A stretch of DNA of 64,000 bases from Veillonella atypica KON (GTDB taxonomy: Bacteria; Bacillota; Negativicutes; Veillonellales; Veillonellaceae): positions 496,001-560,000 of the forward strand of contig NZ_PPDE01000008.1 of assembly GCF_002959915.1 (NCBI RefSeq). The letters run 5' to 3'. This document shows positions 46,992 through 56,201 of the stretch, one piece after another. The translations under genes were made by a program, and so were the position numbers. Numbering within the stretch: position 1 is the stretch's first letter; each line of letters opens with the position of its first letter. The notes beneath the pieces were generated by a model. That model made no database searches. It saw nothing but the letters and a program-made list of their open reading frames with translations, and was not told where the DNA came from.

Positions 46992-49900
46992 TTATTTAGT
47001 TGTCTTTTTAGCTACTTGAGGATTAGCAGCTAATACTTTTTCAAGCACTTCTTTAATTTCTTTATTTTGTGCTTCTAAGCTAGCAACCTTATCTTCTAGA
47101 ACTTTTACAGTTGCAGGAGATGCTGGTTTGGAAGGTGCTGTAGGAGCGGAGCCAATACCGATAGTTACACCAGCATTTGCCATTACACCATTATCACCAT
47201 CATAAGCAGCACCAGCGTGGAATAACAAATCAGGATTTGCATAATGAGCAACACCTAATGCAGTTGCTGTTTTACCTTTGTATGTACCAACAGCTGCCAT
47301 GATTTGAGCTTTTTGGCCTTCATGGTATTCAATAGGTTTCAATGCTGCCAATGCGGCTGCAGATGCACCTACTGTTTTAACTTCACGTTCTACACTGCTA
47401 ATGCGACGAGAGTTATCTTGAATTTGTGCTGTATGTTGTTCAATAGTTTCATGATCTTGCATTGTTAATGCACTTGCACGCAAGCTGTAATTTGCAGCTT
47501 CAGCTAATGTACTAATATCTGCAGTATTCTTGTTAACTTGTAAGCCCATTACATTGATACGTTCATTGTTTTCCAATGCAATCGCACCTACTGCCTTAGT
47601 TAATTTAGTATTGTCATTAACTTGATTTGTTACAGTAGCAATGCTTTGTGTATTTGTATTAACTTGTTTAGATACTTCTGTTACACGGTTATTAACAGTG
47701 TTAATATTAGTAGCATTTGCTTTCACAGATTCAGTAATACCAACAATAGCATTTGCATTAGTGGTTACACGGCTATCAATGTTTTTAATATTTTCTGTAT
47801 TCACGCTAATATTCTTAGCATTTACATTGATATTATTGATATTCGTAGTAACTTGATTGGATACTTTAGCAATGTTAGTAGTATTTGCTGTTACTTGATT
47901 ATTTACTTTTGTAATATTGTTTGTATTTTCAATAACGGATGAATTGATAGAGGCAATATTGTTAGTATTTTTGTTAACTTGAGCAGATACACTATTAATT
48001 GCTGCAGTATGTTCATCAACCTTGTTGATTACTTTTTGAACTGTTACATTAGTATTTTGAATTGCTTCAGCATTTTGTTTGATAGCAGCTTTGTTAATAT
48101 TGATATTTTCAGTATTGTGTTTAATTCTATCAGTATTAACTTCTACTTGGCTTTGAACATTTTTAATGCGTTCTTCGTTAGCGTTAGCTTTGATTGTATT
48201 CGCATTAACTTGTTCTTTCACCTTAGATACATCAGCACTTACATTTTGCAAGTCTTTAATTGCTTGTGTATTTTTGCCAACTTGATCTTTCAAGCCAGAT
48301 ACATCTGTTTGAATACCGTTGATAATCTTAATATTGTTTTCAACTTTTGCATTCACAGTTGTTACATCAGATTTAATATTTGTTACATCAGATTTGATGC
48401 TTGTTACATCAGTCTTAATATTTGTAACTTGATTATTGATAGTCTTCACATCATTCTTGATGTTTTCAACATTGTTGTTCACAATATTAATCTTCGCATC
48501 AATCTTCGCATTGATGTTAGTAATATCATTCTTCACGATAGTTACATCAGCTTTGATATTGTTAACATTCTTTTCAACGTTTACTACATTAGCTTTAATA
48601 TTGTTAATGTTAGAAGTGTTATTTTGAATATTTACAGTATTAGCATTGATTACACTATTTTGAGCTTTAATGTTGTTTGTAATATTTTCAACTTTCTTTT
48701 CAACATTAACGATTGTAGTGTTGCCTTTACCTACTTGACCTTTCAAGGATTCAATAGCTTTCGCATTAGAATCAACTTTACCATTCAAGTTACCAATAGC
48801 TGCTGCATTTGCATCGATACGAGTGGAGTTAGCATTTACCTTAGCAGAAACATCTGCAATGTTTGCTGTGTTACCTGCTACTTGTTTAGTTACACTAGCA
48901 ATAGCTGTTGTATTATTAGTTACATCAGTGCGAATTGCTTTAATATCTGCTGTATTCACATCAACTTTACTATTAATATTAGCTACATTATTTTGAATAG
49001 CTGTAATAGATTTGCTATTGTTTTCAATAGCTTTTGCATTCGCATCAACTTTTACATTTACATTATTGATCTTACTATCAATCTTCGTATTGTTTTCAAC
49101 AATCTTCGCATCGATATTTTTATCAACTTTGTTAATAATAGTTGTGTTGTTATTAGAAATTGCGGTCTTGATATCGTTTCTAATCACTGTATTATTGGCT
49201 TCAATCTTAGTATTGATTGTATTTTCTACATTTGTGATTGTTGTACCAATTTTACCATTCAATTTCTTGATAGCATCTTCATTAGCAGAGATACGTTCAG
49301 AATGATGAATAATGTTGCCATCAATGTAATCAAGACGTTGATCATGACGATCTACGCGAGCTTTAAGACCTGCTACATCACCTTTAACGCCATCAATCTT
49401 AACATTTACATCACCAATCTTCGTATTAATTGTGTTGTTAATTTGTTTGTTGTTTTCATTGATTTTTACATCAATATTTTTATCAACCTTGTTAAGAATT
49501 GTAGTGTTATTTTCAGTAATCTTGTTATCGATAGACTTATTAATAACTACATTATTTTCATTAATTTTGTTAGTAATAGTGTTTTCGATATTTGTGATTT
49601 GAGTACCAATATGGCCTTTTAATTCATCAATAGCTTTAGTATTGGATTTCACACCATCTTCTACAACACTGATACGTGTAGAATGATCTGCGATGTTATC
49701 TTGTAAGTAATCCAAACGTTGATCATGATGGTCTACACGTTTAGTAAGACCTGCTACATCACCTTTAACACCATCAACTTTAACATTTACATTGTTAATA
49801 GCTGTTGTATTCTTTGCAATATTAGTTGCATTTGCATCAACTTTTACATTTGTTGCATCAATACGTTTGCTATTATCTACGATAGCTTGTGCATTAACTG

Positions 49901-52900
49901 CGATGTTCTTAGTATTGTTTGCAATGTTAGTAGTATTATTTTCTACCTTAATATTTGTTTCATTGATGCGTTTGCTATTCTCTACAATAGCTTGTGCATT
50001 AACGGCGATGTTCTTAGTATTGTTTGTGATGTTAGTAGTATTATTTTCTACCTTACCATTGATATTAGTGATTTGAGTTTTAATATCGTTGATAACTGTA
50101 GAGGATTGACCTACTTTGCCTTTCAATTCATCAATAGCTTTAGCGTTGATATTGATATTCTTAGTATTATTTTCAATAGCAACCTTGTTGTCGCCGATAA
50201 ACTTACGGTTTTCAAGAGCAATTGTGCCAGCTACATTAATATCTTTTGTATTTTGATCTACCCGTTTAGTTAAGCCATCTAAATCGCCTTTAATACCATC
50301 AACTTTTACATTCACATTATTAATAGCTGTTGTATTAGCATCTACTTTAACATTTATTTCATTGATACGTTTACTATTATCTACGATAGCCGCTGCATTA
50401 GCATCTACTTTAACGTTTGTTTCGTTGATACGTTTACTATTATCTACGATAGCTTGTGCATTAACAGCGATGTTCTTAGAATTGTTCGCAATGTTAGTAG
50501 TGTTATTTTCTACCTTAACATTTGTTTCATTGATGCGTTTGCTATTATCTACGATAGCTTGTGCATTAACAGCGATGTTCTTAGTATTATTTGTAATGTT
50601 AGTAGTGTTATTTTCTACCTTATCATTGATATTAGTGATTTGTTTTTTAATATCGTTGATAACAGTAGAGGATTGACCTACTTGACCTTTCAATTCATCG
50701 ATAGCTTTAGCATTGATATTGATATTCTTAGTATTGCTTGCAATGTTAGTAGTATTAACCTTTACATTATCTTCAACAGCACTAATGCGGGTAGAGTGAT
50801 ATACAATATTGCCTTCTAAGTAATCTAAACGTTGATCATGACGATCTACACGACCTTTGAGACCATCCAAGTCGCCTTTAAGACCATTTAAATCACCTTT
50901 AACACCATCAATCTTAACATTTACTTCCCCAATCTTAGTATTGATTGTATTGTTGATTTGTTTGTTATTTTCGTTGATTTTTACATCGATGTTTTTGTCA
51001 ACCTTATTAAGGATTGTTGTGTTATTTTCATTGATTTTAACATCGATATTTTTATCAACTTTATTAAGAATTGTAGTATTGTTGTTAGTGATTGCAGTAT
51101 TGATATCATTTCTAATCACCGTATTGTTAGCTTCAATCTTAGCATTGATTGTATTTTCCACATTAGTGATTGTAGTGCCAATTTGACCTTTTAATTTCTT
51201 GATATCATCTTCATTAGCACTAATACGTGTGGAGTTATCTTCAATATTGCCTTGCAAGTAGTCTAAACGTTCGTCATGACGATCTACGCGTTTAGTAAGA
51301 CCAGCTACATCACCTTTAACACCATCTACACGGACATTAACATTATTGATTGCTGTTGTATTAGCATCAATTTTCTTGTTAACATCAACGATATTAGCAT
51401 CGATTTTCTTACTCAAGTCGATAACATTATTATCAATCTTTGTGTTGATTTCAGTTACTTTGTTATCAATCTTAGTATTGATTTCATTAACTTTATTATC
51501 TACCTTTGTATTGATAGTTACATCATTCTTATCAATCTTAGCATTAATTTCGTTAACCTTGTTATCAATCTTAGTATTGATTTCGTTTACTTTATTATCA
51601 ACTTTTTTGTTGATAGTAATATTATTATTATCAATTTTTGTATTGATAACATTTACATTGTTATCGATTTTCTTGTTAATAATATTTACATTATTATCAA
51701 TATTTGCATTGATTTCAGTTACTTTGTTATCAATTTTTTGATCAATAGCAATTACTTTATTGTCAATCTTAGTATTGATTTCTGTAACCTTATTATCAAT
51801 CTTAGTATTGATTTCATTAACTTTATTATCTACTTTTGTATTGATAGCAATGTCATTTTGATCAATCTTTTTATTGATGTTTGTAATATCATTTTTAATA
51901 TTGTTAATATCTACTTGAACGTTGCCAATATTTTGACCAACTTTACCCTTCAAATCAGCAATATCCTTTGTATTGATATTGACTTGATTTGTAGTATTGC
52001 TCAAATCAGTCTTGATATTCTTAACATCATTTTCTACAGCTTGTAAACGACCTTCATGGTTGCTCATAGCTTCAAGTACGTTGTTAATACGGTTGTTATT
52101 ACTATTAACTGTATTAGTTAAGTTTGTAATAGCTGTCGCATTTTTATTAATGTTTGTAGTATTATTCGCAATATTTACTTCATTAGCAGCAATGCGTTTG
52201 CTATTATCTACAATTTTAGTTGTATTGCCATCAACCTTAGTGTTTACATTGTTAATTGTAGTGTTAACATTATTAATCTTAGCATCAACATCAGCATTCA
52301 CTTTATTGATAATAGTTGTGTTGTTAGCATTAATTTCATTTTTGATTGTCTTATTGATTTCGACATTATTTTGTTTAATGCTATTATCAATGTTAGCGTT
52401 AATAACTGTGTTATTAGCGTTGATTTTATTATCAATATTAGTATTTACTGTATTGATAATATTTGTTTTACTATTATCAATTTTAATGTCTACATCTTTA
52501 TTGATTTGATTAATAATCTTAGTGTTGTTTTCATTAATCTTATTATCAATTGTTGTGTTGATGTTGTTGATAGTAGTACCAACTTTACCTTTCAACTCTT
52601 CGATAGCTTTTTTATTATCATTGATGTCTTTTTTGTTATCGCCGATAAGTTTACGGTTTTCTATCGCAATAGTATTGTTGAAAGTGATATTTTTAGTGTT
52701 TTCGTTAACTTGTTTAGACAAGTCAGCAATAGACTTGCTGTTATTGTTAACGTTAACAGTCAAGTTATTGATAGCTTTACTATTAGCATCTACCTTAACA
52801 TCTACCTTGTTAATATTCGCTTGTAATTCGTTTTTAACATTAGCAATATTTTGATTGATTTTTACATTATTTTCGTCAATCTTATTAACAATTGTTTTGT

Positions 52901-54035
52901 TAATTTCAACATTATTCGCTTCAATGCTATTTTTGATATTATTGTTAATAACAGTGTTATTAGCATTAATTTCATTCTTAATAGTCTTGTTGATTTCTAC
53001 ATTGTTAGCATTGATTTCATTTTTAATGTTGTTATTAATAACAGTATTGTTGTTTTGAATACTTTCATTAATAGTTTTGTTTACTGTATTGATGATAGAC
53101 GTATTATTCTTTTCAATCTTAGCATCAATATTTTGGTCTACTTTATTAATGATTGTTGTATTGTTATTTTCAATCTTAGCATCAATATTTTGATTTACTT
53201 GATTAATAATCGTTGTATTGTTATTTTCAATCTTATTATTAATCGTTTGATCAATATTTTGATTTACTTGATTGATGATAGTAGTGTTATTATTTTGAAT
53301 TTCTTTTTTGATGTTGTTATTTACTTGATTAATAATATTCTTATTATTTTCTTCAATTTTAACATCAATTTTTGCGTTTACAGTATTGTTTACTTGATTA
53401 ATAACATTGTTAGTAACCTTGTTGATAACATTTTTAGTTACATTATTTGTAACTTTGTTTTCAATGTTTTTCACACTGTTATTAAGTGTATCAACTTTTA
53501 CATTAAGATTATTAATCGCTAATGTATTTTTAGATACCTTATCAGCTAAACAATAGAATTTACTATTAAGGCAGTTAACATTACCTTTCAATACGCTAAT
53601 ATTGTAAGTATTTTGGTTAACTTGATTTTTAATATTAGTTAAATCAACAATAACCTTACCAGAGCCTTGTTTTTGAGATTGTTGGCCCCATTGTTGTTGG
53701 TCTTGTTGTTGCCATTGTTGACCTTGTTGTTGATTTTGTTGGCTTTGTTGCCATTGTTGTTGATCTTGTTGATCTTGTTGATGTAAATCAATTGGTTGTT
53801 GTTCAACTGCTTGACTACCTTGGCCAGGTGTTAACCATTTTTGACTACCAATAAGATCAGTTCTATACCAATCTGCAGGTGTGGATGCAGAAGCAATGCC
53901 TCCACCCAAACTGGCACTTAACAAAATTGCAGCTACAATTGTAGTTGCTGTTTTTTGATGCGACTTAGCTAACTCAGATGTTACTACATATGCATTCTTA
54001 GTCGCACTCCATACTACTTTGAATACCTTATTCAT
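46992..54035 (-). CDS. Giant trimeric autotransporter adhesin (YadA-type anchor)
   Basis: 2347 residues, the largest gene here. The N-terminus MNKVFKVVWSATKNAYVVTS is an extended signal peptide region of type V secretion, with a likely cleavage after ASA50. A Gln-rich stretch follows (78-124), then a pair of cysteines (C155, C162). Residues 170-2200 are a fibre of Asn/Ile/Lys/Val-rich coiled-coil repeats, with four copies of a short module around RVDRHDQRLDYL. A YadA anchor (about 2228-2295, ALAALKPIEYHEGQKAQIMA) would form a trimeric outer-membrane barrel. Unusually, 52 more residues follow the barrel. Trimeric autotransporters of Veillonella parvula have been linked to aggregation and biofilm. 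The gene has a GGGAGGGAA ribosome site. Confidence 0.92.
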   Translation of the reverse strand: MNKVFKVVWSATKNAYVVTSELAKSHQKTATTIVAAILLSASLGGGIASASTPADWYRTDLIGSQKWLTPGQGSQAVEQQPIDLHQQDQQDQQQWQQSQQNQQQGQQWQQQDQQQWGQQSQKQGSGKVIVDLTNIKNQVNQNTYNISVLKGNVNCLNSKFYCLADKVSKNTLAINNLNVKVDTLNNSVKNIENKVTNNVTKNVINKVTNNVINQVNNTVNAKIDVKIEENNKNIINQVNNNIKKEIQNNNTTIINQVNQNIDQTINNKIENNNTTIINQVNQNIDAKIENNNTTIINKVDQNIDAKIEKNNTSIINTVNKTINESIQNNNTVINNNIKNEINANNVEINKTIKNEINANNTVINNNIKNSIEANNVEINKTIVNKIDENNVKINQNIANVKNELQANINKVDVKVDANSKAINNLTVNVNNNSKSIADLSKQVNENTKNITFNNTIAIENRKLIGDNKKDINDNKKAIEELKGKVGTTINNINTTIDNKINENNTKIINQINKDVDIKIDNSKTNIINTVNTNIDNKINANNTVINANIDNSIKQNNVEINKTIKNEINANNTTIINKVNADVDAKINNVNTTINNVNTKVDGNTTKIVDNSKRIAANEVNIANNTTNINKNATAITNLTNTVNSNNNRINNVLEAMSNHEGRLQAVENDVKNIKTDLSNTTNQVNINTKDIADLKGKVGQNIGNVQVDINNIKNDITNINKKIDQNDIAINTKVDNKVNEINTKIDNKVTEINTKIDNKVIAIDQKIDNKVTEINANIDNNVNIINKKIDNNVNVINTKIDNNNITINKKVDNKVNEINTKIDNKVNEINAKIDKNDVTINTKVDNKVNEINTKIDNKVTEINTKIDNNVIDLSKKIDANIVDVNKKIDANTTAINNVNVRVDGVKGDVAGLTKRVDRHDERLDYLQGNIEDNSTRISANEDDIKKLKGQIGTTITNVENTINAKIEANNTVIRNDINTAITNNNTTILNKVDKNIDVKINENNTTILNKVDKNIDVKINENNKQINNTINTKIGEVNVKIDGVKGDLNGLKGDLDGLKGRVDRHDQRLDYLEGNIVYHSTRISAVEDNVKVNTTNIASNTKNININAKAIDELKGQVGQSSTVINDIKKQITNINDKVENNTTNITNNTKNIAVNAQAIVDNSKRINETNVKVENNTTNIANNSKNIAVNAQAIVDNSKRINETNVKVDANAAAIVDNSKRINEINVKVDANTTAINNVNVKVDGIKGDLDGLTKRVDQNTKDINVAGTIALENRKFIGDNKVAIENNTKNININAKAIDELKGKVGQSSTVINDIKTQITNINGKVENNTTNITNNTKNIAVNAQAIVENSKRINETNIKVENNTTNIANNTKNIAVNAQAIVDNSKRIDATNVKVDANATNIAKNTTAINNVNVKVDGVKGDVAGLTKRVDHHDQRLDYLQDNIADHSTRISVVEDGVKSNTKAIDELKGHIGTQITNIENTITNKINENNVVINKSIDNKITENNTTILNKVDKNIDVKINENNKQINNTINTKIGDVNVKIDGVKGDVAGLKARVDRHDQRLDYIDGNIIHHSERISANEDAIKKLNGKIGTTITNVENTINTKIEANNTVIRNDIKTAISNNNTTIINKVDKNIDAKIVENNTKIDSKINNVNVKVDANAKAIENNSKSITAIQNNVANINSKVDVNTADIKAIRTDVTNNTTAIASVTKQVAGNTANIADVSAKVNANSTRIDANAAAIGNLNGKVDSNAKAIESLKGQVGKGNTTIVNVEKKVENITNNIKAQNSVINANTVNIQNNTSNINNIKANVVNVEKNVNNIKADVTIVKNDITNINAKIDAKINIVNNNVENIKNDVKTINNQVTNIKTDVTSIKSDVTNIKSDVTTVNAKVENNIKIINGIQTDVSGLKDQVGKNTQAIKDLQNVSADVSKVKEQVNANTIKANANEERIKNVQSQVEVNTDRIKHNTENININKAAIKQNAEAIQNTNVTVQKVINKVDEHTAAINSVSAQVNKNTNNIASINSSVIENTNNITKVNNQVTANTTNIAKVSNQVTTNINNINVNAKNISVNTENIKNIDSRVTTNANAIVGITESVKANATNINTVNNRVTEVSKQVNTNTQSIATVTNQVNDNTKLTKAVGAIALENNERINVMGLQVNKNTADISTLAEAANYSLRASALTMQDHETIEQHTAQIQDNSRRISSVEREVKTVGASAAALAALKPIEYHEGQKAQIMAAVGTYKGKTATALGVAHYANPDLLFHAGAAYDGDNGVMANAGVTIGIGSAPTAPSKPASPATVKVLEDKVASLEAQNKEIKEVLEKVLAANPQVAKKTTK
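47151..47354 (-). other. YadA-like membrane anchor region of the adhesin
   Basis: Codes for about 68 residues with four amphipathic strands ending VMANAGVTIGIG. Downstream codons (46995-47150) code for a Pro/Ala/Ser linker and a heptad coiled coil ending KKTTK. Confidence 0.8.
51345..51872 (-). repeat. Sixteen 33-bp (11-residue) tandem repeats in the adhesin
   Basis: Codes for residues 722-897, sixteen consecutive hendecads of the type TKIDNKVNEIN with no insertions or gaps. Eleven-residue repeats give a coiled coil with less left-handed twist than heptads. Confidence 0.9.
53080..53320 (-). repeat. 57-bp (19-residue) tandem repeats in the adhesin
   Basis: Codes for repeats of the type NNTTIINQVNQNIDAKIEN in the N-terminal fibre; at least three adjoining units with a 57-bp period, with related single copies elsewhere in the gene. 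Confidence 0.8.
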
Positions 54036-54328
54036 ATTAAGTTCCCTCCCAACTTATGCGGCTCTCACCCCGCACAGATGAAATAAATGAAAAATACCGG
54101 AATATACTTCACTAAATATTCACAATATCTAATTAAATACTAGCACAAGATATTTTAAAATTAAAGCGTTTTTTTAATAAGTTAAACTTATGCTTCATAT
54201 TTTACTCATCGTTTTATATGGCAATAATCTTGAAAAAGCCTTGTTTATCAAATTTTTCCGATATAGAAATTTTCCTCTTCATTTTATATTTAATTAATAT
54301 TTTTACTTGTATTTTTATTTACACAGAT
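54036..54328 (-). promoter_or_regulatory. Leader and probable promoter of the adhesin gene
   Basis: This gene-free stretch is very AT-rich. A candidate -10 TAGTAT (54137-54142) preceded by TGC has a weak -35 TTTAAT 17 bp upstream, giving a leader of about 95 nt. A TGCGG/CCGCA hairpin lies close before the ribosome site. Nothing else is recognised. Confidence 0.45.
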
Positions 54329-54370
54329 AAAAAAGGCCTATCAATGTATATGTATACATTAATAGGCCTT
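54329..54370 (-). terminator. Terminator of trxA
   Basis: An 18-bp stem with one mismatch (arms 54333-54350 and 54353-54370), followed by six Ts on the minus strand. Confidence 0.9.
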
Positions 54371-54396
54371 ATATATTTTACCGTTTATTAATCTAA

Positions 54397-54717
54397 TTAG
54401 AATTTAGATTCGATAGCACCTTGCAAATCACCTTTTGGTAAGAAACCAATTTTACGATCTACTACTTCGCCATCTTTCAAAATTACAAATGTAGGTAATA
54501 CTTCTACTTGTAAATCACGTGCCAAGCTTGGTTCTTCATCAGCATTTACTTTTACAAAGTTTGCTTTACCTTCTAGTTCACCAGCGATTTCTTCAATAAC
54601 TGGCATCATACGTACACAGTAACCGCACCATGGTGCCCAGAAATCAATAACTGTTACGCCACCTTGATTAAGAAGATCTTGATATTCTGCTGTTTTTAAC
54701 TCTTTTAATTCGCTCAT
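54397..54717 (-). CDS. trxA: Thioredoxin with CGYC active site
   Basis: 106 residues, a single thioredoxin fold. The active site reads WAPWCGYCVRMMP; the standard thioredoxin has CGPC. The cis-proline region EVLPTFVILKDGE is normal. The Tyr in place of Pro would change redox potential, so the protein may act as a more oxidising thioredoxin-like reductant. It is 9 bp after a CoA-binding protein gene, with a strong terminator behind it. Confidence 0.88.
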   Translation of the reverse strand: MSELKELKTAEYQDLLNQGGVTVIDFWAPWCGYCVRMMPVIEEIAGELEGKANFVKVNADEEPSLARDLQVEVLPTFVILKDGEVVDRKIGFLPKGDLQGAIESKF

Positions 54718-54726
54718 TATTTCCTC

Positions 54727-55101
54727 CTAAGGCAATTGAACTAATACACAATCTTGAATGTAATCCAAACCTACCTCTTTAGCCTTAGCTAAAACTGCTG
54801 GTTTATCCGCACCTGGTTGTAACCAAATCATCTTAATGCCCAATTGTTTACATTCATCAATTGCTGCAAGCCCAGCTGCTTCTGGTACAACAAAATCAAC
54901 AACGCTAGGAACAACTGGCAACGAAGATAGACTTGGATAACAAGTATCGCCATCGATACTCGTTACATTTGGATTAACCGGATAGACTTCATATCCATGC
55001 TCTTTTAAGCACTTATAAATCTTATACCCAAACTTATCGGTTTTATGAGTGGCACCTATTACAGCCCAAACTTTTTCAGCTAATGCATCTTTAATAGTCA
55101 T
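54727..55101 (-). CDS. CoA-binding protein (YccU-like)
   Basis: About 124 residues, one Rossmann-like CoA-binding domain. VWAVIGATHKTDKFGYKIYKCLKEHG and the later IWLQPGA are characteristic of the YccU family, related to the succinyl-CoA synthetase CoA-binding domain. Physiological role unknown. The start at 55101 follows AGAGGTGG; a GTG three codons earlier is possible. Operon with trxA. Confidence 0.85.
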   Translation of the reverse strand: MTIKDALAEKVWAVIGATHKTDKFGYKIYKCLKEHGYEVYPVNPNVTSIDGDTCYPSLSSLPVVPSVVDFVVPEAAGLAAIDECKQLGIKMIWLQPGADKPAVLAKAKEVGLDYIQDCVLVQLP

Positions 55102-55154
55102 TCTTACCACCTCTTATATACTATTATATATCAATATCGAAAATTGTCAATATA

Positions 55155-56102
55155 TTATATCGATTTTTTTAAAACAATATGTTTACAGCCTAACTCTTCG
55201 GTTCGCGCTGTATATGTTAGTAATGATTCTAACGAAACACTTGGCGCATCACATTTAGGTATAAATCCTGCCAATACAGCTAATTCTCCCAAAATGCGTT
55301 CTGCAGTCCACCCCATATCTCTCAATTCTTTTACAGTTATACTTTTCTGCCGTTTTGAAAGCCTATGTCCATCGTTATCTATGAGCAGCGGTGCATGGCC
55401 ATAGCAAGGAGGCTCAGCATGTAACGTGCGGTACAAATACATTTGTTGAGCCGTAGTTTCCAGTAAATCGTGCCCCCGAATGATTTCAGTAATCCCCATT
55501 GCTATATCATCTAGTACGACCGCTAAATTATAGGCATACATGCCATCCCCACGGCGCAATACAAAATCATCAACACCATGGCGCAATACAAAATGCTGCA
55601 GACCTTGGTATATATCGTTGAAATCCATAGTAGAATCAGTCACCTTAATACGCATTGACGGATTTTTTTCTAATCTTTTCAATTTCACTGTGGCACTATT
55701 TAAACTACGACAATGTCCATCATAATGATGAACGACTTCACCTCGATGAGGTGCAGAAGCAATGGATTGCAAGCGAGTACGATTACAAAAACATGGATAG
55801 ATTAGACCTGTATTCTCTAATCGTTGTAAGACCTCATCATACATTGGCAACCGTTCACTTTGCCAATACGATAGTTCCGGTCCACCCACACGAGGGCCCT
55901 CATCCCATTCAAAGCCAAGCCATTCTAAATCATCTAGCAAGGCTTCGCCAAAAGAACTCTTAGAGCGCTGCATATCGATATCTTCCATGCGTACCACATA
56001 GGTACCATGTTGGTTACGGGTCGATATATACGACAAAAGGGCGATCCACACATTCCCTAGGTGGATATACCCCGTTGGGCTAGGTGCGAATCGTCCTTTC
56101 AT
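55155..56102 (-). CDS. gluQ: Glutamyl-Q tRNA(Asp) synthetase
   Basis: 315 residues, matching a GluRS catalytic core without the anticodon domain. GRFAPSPTGYIHLGN carries the HIGH-like motif and LSKRQKS the KMSKS-like one. A zinc site is suggested by CFCNRT and a later C (YDGHC). It attaches glutamate to queuosine in tRNA(Asp). The canonical GluRS would be about 480 residues, so this is GluQ-RS. Confidence 0.9.
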   Translation of the reverse strand: MKGRFAPSPTGYIHLGNVWIALLSYISTRNQHGTYVVRMEDIDMQRSKSSFGEALLDDLEWLGFEWDEGPRVGGPELSYWQSERLPMYDEVLQRLENTGLIYPCFCNRTRLQSIASAPHRGEVVHHYDGHCRSLNSATVKLKRLEKNPSMRIKVTDSTMDFNDIYQGLQHFVLRHGVDDFVLRRGDGMYAYNLAVVLDDIAMGITEIIRGHDLLETTAQQMYLYRTLHAEPPCYGHAPLLIDNDGHRLSKRQKSITVKELRDMGWTAERILGELAVLAGFIPKCDAPSVSLESLLTYTARTEELGCKHIVLKKSI

Positions 56103-56201
56103 AAATAGTATCTCCTTATATGCACTCTAATAATATACTATATATTAATACAATATTATATTAACACATGGTGAGGATAGCCTCAGTTTACAAACTATAC
56201 A

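Noticed and set aside
47979-49622. A 547-codon open frame on the plus strand, and several others across the adhesin
   Set aside because: They mirror the low-complexity Asn/Ile-rich repeats on the other strand (many Asn, Ile and Phe codons by complement). They lack ribosome sites and resemble no protein.
51345-51872. CRISPR-like array
   Set aside because: The regular 33-bp units have no unique spacers and are in frame as protein repeats.
56160-56201. TGAGG/CCTCA hairpin after the M16 protease gene
   Set aside because: The stem is only five base pairs with no T-run, too weak to call a terminator.
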